A stretch of DNA of 64,000 nucleotides from NCBI GenBank assembly GCA_029851415.1, contig CM056742.1, positions 11,325,736-11,389,735 of the forward strand. The letters run 5' to 3'. Positions 33,531-42,600 of this stretch are shown piece after piece. Made by a program: the position numbers and the translations under genes. The stretch comes from Eretmocerus hayati. Its lineage: Eukaryota > Arthropoda > Insecta > Hymenoptera > Aphelinidae. Every line of letters begins with the position of its first letter. The first letter of the stretch is position 1. The notes under the pieces were generated by a model, which did not search any database, was not told the origin of the DNA, and saw only the letters and a list, made by a program, of their open reading frames with translations.

Positions 33531-35225
33531 TCAGAATGTTTTCCTAGCCGCTTTCCTCTTATGTAAACTGTCATCCTCGGAAACCAGGAACCAACAGTAA
33601 TCGGCCAGCATATTCGTATTATTTTTGGTACCATATCTCTTCTCCATCTCGGCTATGTCCTGGTGGAATCTTTCACCATGTTCATCACTCACTGCTCCGA
33701 GGTTTTCAGGAAAGAAATCCAAGTGAGAATCCATCATGTGAATTTTGAGACTCATATTCACCCCCATCATCTTGAGATTCGAGAACATTTTATCCACCAA
33801 AATCTGATGATTCTCCGATTTCCTGTTCCCTAAGAAATTTGTTATGACGTCCTTTATGGACCTCCATGTTTCCAGCTCAATATCTACAAGTCTCTGGTCG
33901 AATGTACAATCAAGCATCAATTTTCTGATGTCAGGACCATTCAATTCCCCAGCCTTCAATTTGGCCTCACTTATATTGTTAATTATCTTCCGTGGATAAA
34001 GAAATGCTTCCGAAGTCTGGTCCATTCCTTTGATGAAGTTTTTCACCAAACCTAATTTGATATGAAGTGGTGGTAGAAACACTTTTTTAGGGTCAATTAA
34101 GGGCTCAGCGATGACGTTCTTTACCCCAGGTATAATCTGTTCTCTTTGTGGCCAATCTTTCTTAATGTAATGTTCGTTCCTCATCCGTGAGTCCCATTCA
34201 CAGAGAAAACACATATGTTTCGTATATCCCAATTGTAGCCCAAGAACAATGCTGATTATTTTGAAATCCCCGCATAAAGTCCAACCATACCTTCCGTAAT
34301 TGATTTTGTCTAGAAGATTTTTGACGTTTTCATAGCTTTCTTTAGTCTGGGTGCCGTAGAAAATCGGAATGGAAGGCTTATCATTACCATTATGCAGTAA
34401 AACACCTTTTAAGCTGGTTTTGTTGGAATCGATGAAGAGACGCCATTCGTCGGGTACGTGTTGGTATTGGAGTTCGCCAAAGAGACCGTCGATATCACAA
34501 CAATAAATATTCCCGTCCTCCTCAGTGAAAAAATCTCTGAACCCTGATTCTCGGCTTCTAAAAGATGTAATGCGAACTCCGTCTTCGAGAAGGTTCATTT
34601 CTTTCAGTCGAGAGGCCAAAAGCTCCGCTTTAATTTTCGGGAGATCAAGATCTCTGACTAAATCGTTGAGCCTCTCTTGACTGAAAAGAGTAGGCTCGGG
34701 AAGCATCTGGGTCTTCCTCGTTTCCGGTTCGAAACCACAAGAGGAATACTCTGAATTGTTAGACTGACTTCCCGAAGATGGCTGTGAGTCTTTCATCACA
34801 ACATCTTGCGAAGAGACATTTTCTTGCGATGAGACAGAAGACAAGTGCAAAGGTATGCCAGGCACGGGCTTTGTCACTGACGAAACATCTGAGTATTTTA
34901 TCAAATGTTTAGTTTTTGATGAGTATCCTGATACTTGAGCCAAACAGAAGTGACAATCATACACGTGGTCCCTTGGTTCTCTCCACAATGTGGGCATTGA
35001 AAAATTGAGATGTGAGTTCTGTGCCACTAATCTGATCGAACAAGTGAGGCATACATTATCAGGAGTCCAAGGCTTGCTCAAGTTTTCAGGTTTGAACCCA
35101 AAATAATTTTCATATGCTTCCTGCAAAGTAGTCGTGAAACTACGCCTTTCTTTCTCAAATGTATATTGGCTACACACAAAGCAAAATTTGCTCGGATCGT
35201 TGACGCATCTGTATTGACGAGACAT
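33531..35225 (-). CDS. Putative transposase of a CACTG-ended DNA transposon (564 aa)
   Basis: The only gene inside the inverted repeats, so probably the transposase; no activity is proven. N-terminal zinc-binding region with Cys pairs at residues 15/18, 59/62 and 91/94. Low-complexity Ser linker at about 125-165. C-terminal two-thirds of a type I remember from many arthropod and cnidarian 'uncharacterized' proteins: LFIDSNKTSLKGVLLHNG (residues 263-280), CGDFK (318-322), CFLCEWDSR (339-347), PPLHIKLGLVKNF (385-397) and FFPENLGAVSDEHGERFHQD (504-523). Candidate acidic triad for an RNase-H-like fold: Asp266, Asp320 and Glu518 (inference). No stop or frameshift, start MSRQYRCVND. It lies asymmetrically, its end 130 bp from the left inverted repeat. 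Confidence 0.8.
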   Translation of the reverse strand: MSRQYRCVNDPSKFCFVCSQYTFEKERRSFTTTLQEAYENYFGFKPENLSKPWTPDNVCLTCSIRLVAQNSHLNFSMPTLWREPRDHVYDCHFCLAQVSGYSSKTKHLIKYSDVSSVTKPVPGIPLHLSSVSSQENVSSQDVVMKDSQPSSGSQSNNSEYSSCGFEPETRKTQMLPEPTLFSQERLNDLVRDLDLPKIKAELLASRLKEMNLLEDGVRITSFRSRESGFRDFFTEEDGNIYCCDIDGLFGELQYQHVPDEWRLFIDSNKTSLKGVLLHNGNDKPSIPIFYGTQTKESYENVKNLLDKINYGRYGWTLCGDFKIISIVLGLQLGYTKHMCFLCEWDSRMRNEHYIKKDWPQREQIIPGVKNVIAEPLIDPKKVFLPPLHIKLGLVKNFIKGMDQTSEAFLYPRKIINNISEAKLKAGELNGPDIRKLMLDCTFDQRLVDIELETWRSIKDVITNFLGNRKSENHQILVDKMFSNLKMMGVNMSLKIHMMDSHLDFFPENLGAVSDEHGERFHQDIAEMEKRYGTKNNTNMLADYCWFLVSEDDSLHKRKAARKTF

Positions 35226-35598
35226 GTTTCCTCTGATCTTCGATGGGAGCTCACCGTATCAGGATCAATCCTAACGTTTCAGGATCACGAACGTATTACC
35301 AGTTCATATTCAATAGGAGCGGTAGCATTAGAGTATACAAAAATTTCACCAGCTAACTAAATTGACACGTCGGAGCACTCAAGGGCTAGGCTTGAGCGAT
35401 TATCAGAACAATTCTGTATAAGGGTCTCAGTTTCGACTCACTTATATTACCAAATCTATTCTTTCCTGATGCGATGTACGGGGATTCGGTATGCCACCTA
35501 GCGGCAAGATTCTGAAGCTCAGAATCAGGAAGGCAGCGTGAGAGGGGAGCATGCAGTATCTGCTTGCTTTTATCTATGGCGAACGTCAACGGAGCCCC

Positions 35599-36109
35599 TC
35601 CCGAGAACGATTCTACACTCAACCCATCTTCCTGACGGTTATTGCTGATATTTTTTCATGAAAGTACATACACAAACGAAGAGAATGCGACCTCGTGAGC
35701 TCAAATATCTTGTTTTGGGGCTATTTGGCGATTTTTTGAAAATTTATCGCGAAATCCGTGAAATTTTGCTGATAGCAACTCAGTTCATCTGCTTATATCT
35801 TTTTTTGGATGCATCCTAGCCTCGTAAAACCACTGGGATCGTGTTCAGCGGTTCAAAATACATTGAAAAACCTCTTTTGATATAATTTTCTACCAATCGG
35901 GACGAAGCAGCGGCAGTATCATCAATTTGAAAATTTTGCAAAAAAGCCGAAAAACGTTGTTTTTTCTAAAATCAGTAATTTGCGTTTTAAAAAAAATCCT
36001 GACGTGTAGGGTCAAAACGGGTTTCGGGATCGGTTTCTACGTGGAATACATAAGAAAATCTTTGTCTGGTCAATGCGATATTCCGGACCCAAAATTTTGT
36101 CGAGCAGTG
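35599..36109 (-). repeat. Right terminal inverted repeat of DNA transposon
   Basis: Inverted copy of 32887-33400. Its inner edge is 370 bp upstream of the start codon of the 564-codon gene, so the promoter probably lies in or next to this repeat. Confidence 0.92.
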
Positions 36110-36112
36110 TAA

Positions 36113-36745
36113 TCTCTGTGGTAAGGAATACACAATTTTGGTTTTTTCTCATGAACATAATTGGGAACATTGGGGTGTGTATGATAGTAAATCCGCTGTT
36201 TTATACATCTTTCTACCAATTCCTGAGGATATCCATTATCAAAGAGGAGTTTTTTGACTATTTTAACATTTTTGTTATGAAACTTCTTATGAGAAAGTAA
36301 TAATGCACGATCAATTACATTGAAAATTATATTTTTCTTTAGTTTTAGAGTATGGTTTGTCTGAAAACTGAGAATCCTCCCTGATGTGGTTGGTTTTTGG
36401 AACCAATTGGTTATGATTTTATTTCCCTCTCTGATGATGGAAATATCGAGGAAATTCATCGAGCCATTTTTTTCCATCTCATGAGTAAACTGTAAATGTG
36501 GATCAAAACTGTTGAAAGTATCTATGACAATGTTTACATGATTTTTGTGGACGCAAAGTACGGTATCATCTACATATCTGAAGTAAAACAAAGGAGTACA
36601 TTGATGTTTATTTTTTAATTCTTCGAGACAGAAGGTTTCCAGATCTTCCATCACCATATCTGCGAAGATCGGAGAGATCGGTGAGCCCATTGGGCTACCA
36701 GAAAGTTGTTGGTAATACTTTCCATCAAACTGGAAAAAGGTGTTA
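36113..36745 (-). pseudogene. Penelope reverse transcriptase fragment, left copy
   Basis: Frame reads GKYYQQLSGSPMGSPISP, then the catalytic YVDD box within FRYVDDTVLCVHKNH, and continues in frame through HEKKPKLCIPYHRDY to the DNA transposon. 5' end lost at the head-to-head junction near 36745, so the palm N-terminal motifs are missing. Confidence 0.9.
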
Positions 36746-38148
36746 TCAAAAATTCATAAAGATAACGTACCACTTAGACCGATCATCTCGTGCATTAACA
36801 GCCCAACTCATAGTTTAGCTACAGTACTTTACAATGAATTGAAATCTCTTATCCACAAACCAGTCTCTCATGTAAATGATAGTTTCGAATTGAAAGAGAA
36901 ATTGGATGGCACTGAGATTCCTGATGATTATATCTTACTCTCACTGGATGTGATATCCCTATTCACCAACATACTTTTATATTTAGTTCTGCTCAGTTTA
37001 GACAGGAGATTTTCAGAAATTCATAACAAGTCGCGCATCCCGTTTGACGAGATAAGGAGATGTGTGAAGTTTTTATTCGAGAACACCTTTTTCCACTTTG
37101 ATGGAAAGTATTACCAACAACTTTCTGGTAGCCCAATGGGCTCACCGATCTCTCCGATCTTCGCAGATATGGTGATGGAAGATCTGGAAACCTTCTGTCT
37201 CGAAGAATTAAAGAATAAACATCAATGTACTCCTTTGTTTTACTTCAGATATGTAGATGATACCGGACTTTGCGTCCACAAAAATCATGTAAACATTGTC
37301 ATAGATACTTTCAACAGTTTTGATCCACATTTACAGTTTACTCATGAGATGGAAAAAAACGGCTCGATCAATTTCCTCGATATTTCCATCATCAGAGAGG
37401 GAAATAAAATCATAACCAATTGGTTCCAAAAACCAACCACATCAGGGAGGATTCTCAGTTCTCAGTCAAAACATACTCTAAAACTAAAGAAAAATATAAT
37501 TTTCAATGTAATTGATCGTGCATTATTACTTTCTCATAAGAAGTTTCATAACAAAAATGTTAAAATAGTCAAAAAACTCCTCTTTGATAATGGATATCCT
37601 CAGGAATTGGTAGAAAGATGTATAAAACAGCGGATTTACTATCATACACACCCCAATGTTCCCAATTATGTTCATGAAAAAAACCAAAAGTGTGTATTCC
37701 TTACCACAGAGATTATTTTGAAAGGTGTGCTGCTTTGTTCAAAAAACATTCTATTCAGACACTTCCCAAAGTCTCAAAATCTCTGAACAATTTTATCAGG
37801 TTAGGTAAGGATTGCTTGGAAAAAATGGAAAACACCGGTGTGGTATATAAGTTTGAATGTCGTGATTGCCCAGCAACGTACGTGGGGGAAACAAAAAGAG
37901 CCTTATCTGTTCGTATACATGACCATATGGTTGATAAGGATAAAAAATCGGTTGTTTCGCTTCATAAACAAAAGTACAATCATGAATTTGATTGGGACAA
38001 TACCCAAATCTGTGATCTTGAGCCTAGCTATAGAAAACGTCTAATTTTTGAGATGATCCATATAAATCGTAATAAAACCTGTATTAATAATAAAGAAGAT
38101 GTCCAAAAGCTCAGTAGAATATATATTCCATTGTTGAACTCGTTCTAA
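36746..38148 (+). pseudogene. Penelope reverse transcriptase plus GIY-YIG endonuclease, right copy, frameshifted
   Basis: Reverse transcriptase from KIHKDNVPLRPIISCINSPT through SLDVISLFTN, GSPMGSPISPIFADM and FRYVDDTGLCVHKN (frame to 37786). Then the GIY-YIG domain in another frame (37690-38148; TYVGETKRALSVRIHDH). Relative to the left copy one A is missing from the A run near 37677-37683, which explains the frame change. 5'-truncated: the N-terminus of a full Penelope protein is absent. It keeps the empty site for the transposon at 32887-36109. Confidence 0.92.
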
Positions 38149-38429
38149 ATATCACAGACATATATACATATACACATATATTGAATAAGTAGCTCTGTTA
38201 ACTTGATATGTAATGGATCAGCTGTTCCTACTCAACCTAGCCAGTTCAACACTCGTATTGACAAGAGACAGACGTTGCTCATCATGAGCTCGTCTGTCCT
38301 CGAACCTTTGTTTATATGTAAAAGATTTCTTTAAAATGTAAGCAATAATTCGACCTGCTAGTAATTTGTTGTGGAATTTATGGTATGTTTCAGTGTTTTT
38401 GACTGTGAATTTACGTTGTGCAATATTTG

Positions 38430-38505
38430 TTGTAGAAATCCACTCCTGAAGAGGTCTACAAACCTTGGTAGACGAAACGTCGAGAATAAACAATTCTCTT
38501 TTATG
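38430..38505 (+). ncRNA. Hammerhead ribozyme motif, right Penelope copy
   Basis: CTGAAGA (38446-38452), stem II GTCTAC (38454-38459) with GTAGAC (38468-38473), GAAA (38474-38477), CGTC (38478-38481); predicted cleavage after 38481. Stem I can form three pairs next to the core (CTC with GAG) and a further short pairing of AGAA with TTCT beyond an internal loop. Matches the type I hammerheads described from Penelope-like elements. Confidence 0.72.
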
Positions 38506-38607
38506 GAAACTTCTGATTCTTCAAGAGTTTCTAAACCCAGTCCTTAAAGATCGAAAAAGTACCCTACTCATCGTAATTCTCAAGGACGAACAAGACTATC
38601 AACATCG

Positions 38608-38620
38608 TGACCTAGAATTA
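38608..38620. other. Target-site duplication of the Penelope composite, right
   Basis: TGACCTAGAATTA, identical to 32016-32028. Confidence 0.85.
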
Positions 38621-38989
38621 ATTTATGACGTAGCATGCTAATTGGTGAGATCTTATTGAGTCCGTATTTTGTAATTGTATTTCGGTCATGAATTGAACAA
38701 GCGGATTCTGACAGATACAAATGTACCGGAGTTAAAATGCATGGCTCATTTTTTTGGCTTTAGTGAAGTAAATCACTCTTGAAATCACTACGATGAGCTG
38801 TTATTAGCGATATTCTTCAAGCAAAAATGAGTCAGTATACATTTAAATTAAAGAATCAGGGGTTTCGGCGGTGAAAGCCGTCGTCGGGTCGCACTGGATA
38901 TGTTAATCCGAGTACTTTTCTACCGTTAAATATAAATTGATTCGGGTTTGACCCTAATCACTCATTCACCCATATTTTTACACGGCAAA

Positions 38990-39065
38990 ATTTGAGGGAA
39001 GGTCAACGAGGGCACATCCTTGAGCCCGGCATATATGAGGGGAAGTTGGGTAGACTTAGCTTATT
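38990..39065. mobile_element. End fragment of the TA-flanked element family
   Basis: GGGAAGGTCAACGAG through AAGTTGGGTAGACTTAGC resembles 46465-46547, the right end of the element at 45713-46547. Only this end is visible. Confidence 0.5.
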
Positions 39066-39430
39066 TTCCCACCTAGTGCAAAACATAGGCTACACTCTAT
39101 AGTAACAATCTCTTGTATTCTTATTAGCTCCGTGGGTCTCTTTATTGCGATAACCAGCTCGCTGGAAGCCAATAATACATCAAGAGCTCTTCTTCTGACC
39201 ATAGTGATTCTGGTCACGTGCCAAGGGAAGAATATTCTGTCAAATTTATCAAGGAATAATAATCAACATCAAGTTATCCATGCATTGACTACTTCGTGAT
39301 CATCATTGCGATTGAGGGATTTTTTCAGCATCTTTTTGTTTTTAGACTGATTGTCAAATTTTGCTTGAAAAACTTGCAACTGCAGGGTCATGAGAATTCT
39401 AATAAAATGATTACTCGAGTAATGTTGAAT

Positions 39431-39436
39431 TTTATT
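39431..39436 (-). promoter_or_regulatory. Possible polyadenylation signal of the CBM14 gene
   Basis: AATAAA on the minus strand about 255 bp beyond the stop codon at 39689. It is plausible by position only. Confidence 0.3.
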
Positions 39437-39688
39437 TGGTACTAATTATGAAACGGTAAAGGTGCACATTACCACATCATTGGTATCACTTACATTGAAG
39501 TTGAACAGCTATATCTAATACCAGATCAATTTCCCTGTTGGTAAACATTGTTGCATTCTTAACAACTAACGGCTAATGTTATTCAAGAATAGGAGGTATC
39601 GTTAAAAATACTCAGGAAATTGAATCAACCATAACTTGTCATTGTCTCAAAAAGAGGTTGACCGGAGTCGGAGATAAAAACTCTAATT

Positions 39689-42600
39689 CTACCCCATAGC
39701 ACAGCCAGTAACTTGAGCAGGATGATTGCATGTCTTAACTCCATCATCCCAAAGTGTTCCAGGACCACACTCTTTTAACCAAGCCTGATTACCTACATCA
39801 CAGTGACAAAAATGTTTTGAGCATTTTTCATATTCTAGATGTGCATTAGCCGGTTTCCCGTCACATATTTTAGTGCAACTCTTTGGAGAATTTCCAGCAA
39901 CCAAATTTCCTGAACTGGAAATATGATGAGAACTCTGGGAAAAGTGATTTAGATTGTGCGTGTTTGATACGTGACCAGTACTGCTACTCCATTGTCCATA
40001 ATTTCCATTCCCAACGGCGATTTGACCTGAAACCCCTGCGTTGCCATGATTTCCATAACCACCAGAGGCATGGAGTTGAGAAACGCCCTGATGCGCAAAA
40101 TGTCCATCTTGATTCTGAACTGAACTGGTATGTGCATGACCCGAGTAATGATGCCCATGATTTGAGCTGCCCAGTTGATTTGAAAAATTGATGTCATACC
40201 CCAGCTGATTATTCCCAACATGACCAAGATTTTGATAACCACCCGATGCATGAAATTCAGAAGCTCCTTGATGCGCAAAATGTCCCTCTTGATTCTGAAC
40301 TGAACTGGTAGATGCGTGGCCCAAGTAATGATGCCCATGATTTGAGCTGCCCAGTTGATTTGAGAAATTGATGTCATACCCCAGCTGATTATTCCCAACA
40401 TGACCAAGATTTTGAAGACCACCCGATGCATGGAGTTGAGGAGCTCCCTGATGCGCAAAATGTCCATCTTGATTCTGAACTGAACTGGTGGATGCGTGGC
40501 CCAAGTAATGATGCCCATGATTTGAGCTGCCCAGTTGATTTGAAAAATTGATGTCGTGCCCCAGCTGATTATTCCCAACATGACCAAGATTTTGATAACC
40601 ACCTGATGCATGAAATTCAGAAGCTCCTTGATGCGCAAAATGTCCCTCTTGATTCTGAACTGAACTGGTAGATGCGTGGCCCAAGTAATGATGCCCATGA
40701 TTTGAGCTGCCCAGTTGATTTGAGAAATTGATGTCATACCCCAGCTGATTATCCCCAACATGACCAAGATTTTGAAGACCACCCGATGCATGAAATTGAG
40801 GAGCTCCCTGATGCGCAAAATGTCCATCTTGATTCTGAACTGAACTGGTATGTGCATGACCCGAGTAATGATGCCCATGATTTGAGCTGCCAAGATTATG
40901 TGAAGAATTGATGCCGCCCGCCAGATGATTATAACCTGCGCTGAAATCATTTCCATAACCAACCGATGCTTGGGTTTGAGAAACGCCCTGATGTGCATAA
41001 TATCCATCTTGATTCAGATATTGATGGTTTCCAGAGTTGTCCACTGAAGCTGGTAAATCACCTTCCCATGATGAATGTACACCATTATTACCAGTGGGCA
41101 TGACTGATTCTTGGATATTACCTTGTTGAACGACTGGGAATGTTAATGGCTGGCTAGTTTGAGTTGAGTTTAAGTCTACCAAATATCCTTGACCCAATAT
41201 ATTGGAAACATCCAAATTTCCATTTCCTTGATGATTGAAAGAATTTTGATCGTGAGACTGTTCATTTCCAGAGTATGTCCCATGGGCTTGATATTCATTT
41301 GAATGATAAAGATTGTTTTCTAGCAATCCTCCAGAATGTGCTGAAAATCCTCGACCCAACGTACCGTGGACTCCATCACTTTGATTTTTGGGATGTTTCG
41401 GAAATCCCCCATTGATATAATCTTCTCCACCCGGAATTGAGCCATGGCCTCCAGATCTGAACGTTACCTCGGAATCATGATTGCTTTCGCTCGATCCGTC
41501 TGAAGCTGTTGGCGAGTTTTGATCTGACTCACCGGATGCTCTTGAATCATTATTTTTGTTATCATTCAATATGTTCCGAAAATCGAAAGATCCTTCACCT
41601 GCAGATGAGCCTTCAGCTTCATATCCGCTCAAATTTTTAGAATTGGGCGTATTCTTGAGCGATTCGTCAGAGCCTTTTGGCAACTTTTGATGTGAATTAC
41701 CGTGTACTCCTAAATCATTATTCTTGTGGTCATTCAATGAGTCCTCAATTTTCAGAGACCCCTCACCTGAGGATGAGTTATAAGCTTCGTATCCATTCAA
41801 ATTTTTGTGGTTATGCTTGTTCTTGAGCGATTTGTCGGAGTCTGGTGACGAGTTCTGATCTGACACCCCGCGTACTCTCGAATCATTATTTTGGTCATCA
41901 TTCAATAAGTTGTGAGTGTCGAGTAATCCTTTACCTGAAGATGAGTCTTCGGCTTTATATCCATTCGAATTTTTGTGGTTATGCTTGTTCTTGAGCGATT
42001 TGTCGGAGTCTGGTGACAAGTTCTGATCTGACACCCCGCGTACTCTCGAATCATTATTTTGGTCATCATTCAATAAGTTGTGAGTGTCGAGTAATCCTTC
42101 ACCTGAAGATGAGTCTTCGGCTTTATATTCATTCGAATTTTTGTGGTTATGCTTGTTCTTGAGCGATTTGTCGGAGTCTGGTGACAAGTTCTGATCTGAC
42201 ACCCCGCGTACTCTCGAATCATTATTTTGGTCATCATTCAATAAGTTGTGAGTGTCGAGTAATCCTTTACCTGAAGATGAGTCTTCGGCTTTATATCCAT
42301 CCAAATTTTCAGAGGTGTGCACGTTAGCGAGTGATTCGTCAGAGTCTGCTGGAGACTTTTGATCTGACTTACGGTGTACATCTGAATTATTATTTTTGTG
42401 GTCATTCAATAAGTCTTGAATTTTGAAGGATGCTTCACCTGAAGACGAGTCTTCAGCTTCATATCCATTCAGATTGTTAGATTTGCCCTTGTTCTTGAGC
42501 GATTTGTCAGAGTCTGTTGGCGCGTTTTGTCCTGACTTACCGTAAACTTCTGAATCATTATTTTTGTGGTCATTCAATGAGTCCTCAATTTTGAGAGATA

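Larger units (their letters stand above)
32887..36109 (-). mobile_element. 3.2-kb DNA transposon, CACTG ends, ~510-bp inverted repeats, one gene
   Basis: Starts CACTGCTCGACAAAATTTTG and ends with its reverse complement. Inverted repeats at 32887-33400 and 35599-36109 differ only by scattered substitutions and small indels. A TAA target duplication and the exact empty site in the sister Penelope copy prove insertion. The only substantial gene is the 564-codon frame at 33531-35225. CACT-type ends with a 3-bp duplication recall CACTA/CMC-type transposons, but the protein has none of their motifs that I recognise, so the superfamily is open. Confidence 0.92.
32029..38607. mobile_element. Two Penelope-like retroelement copies joined head to head
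   Basis: The left copy (minus strand, 36745 down to 32029) and right copy (plus strand, about 36746-38607) are near-identical over their shared part. Each has the second half of the reverse transcriptase, a GIY-YIG endonuclease domain and a 3' region with a hammerhead motif. Both are 5'-truncated and meet at about 36745. One 13-bp target duplication brackets the pair, an arrangement known for Penelope-like insertions. The left copy is additionally split by a DNA transposon (32887-36109); the right has a frameshift. Neither is autonomous. Confidence 0.9.

Noticed and set aside
39949..41007. Long alternative minus-strand frame (352 codons)
   Set aside because: It is another frame of the 180-bp repeats of the CBM14 gene; repeats without stops in one frame often stay open in others.
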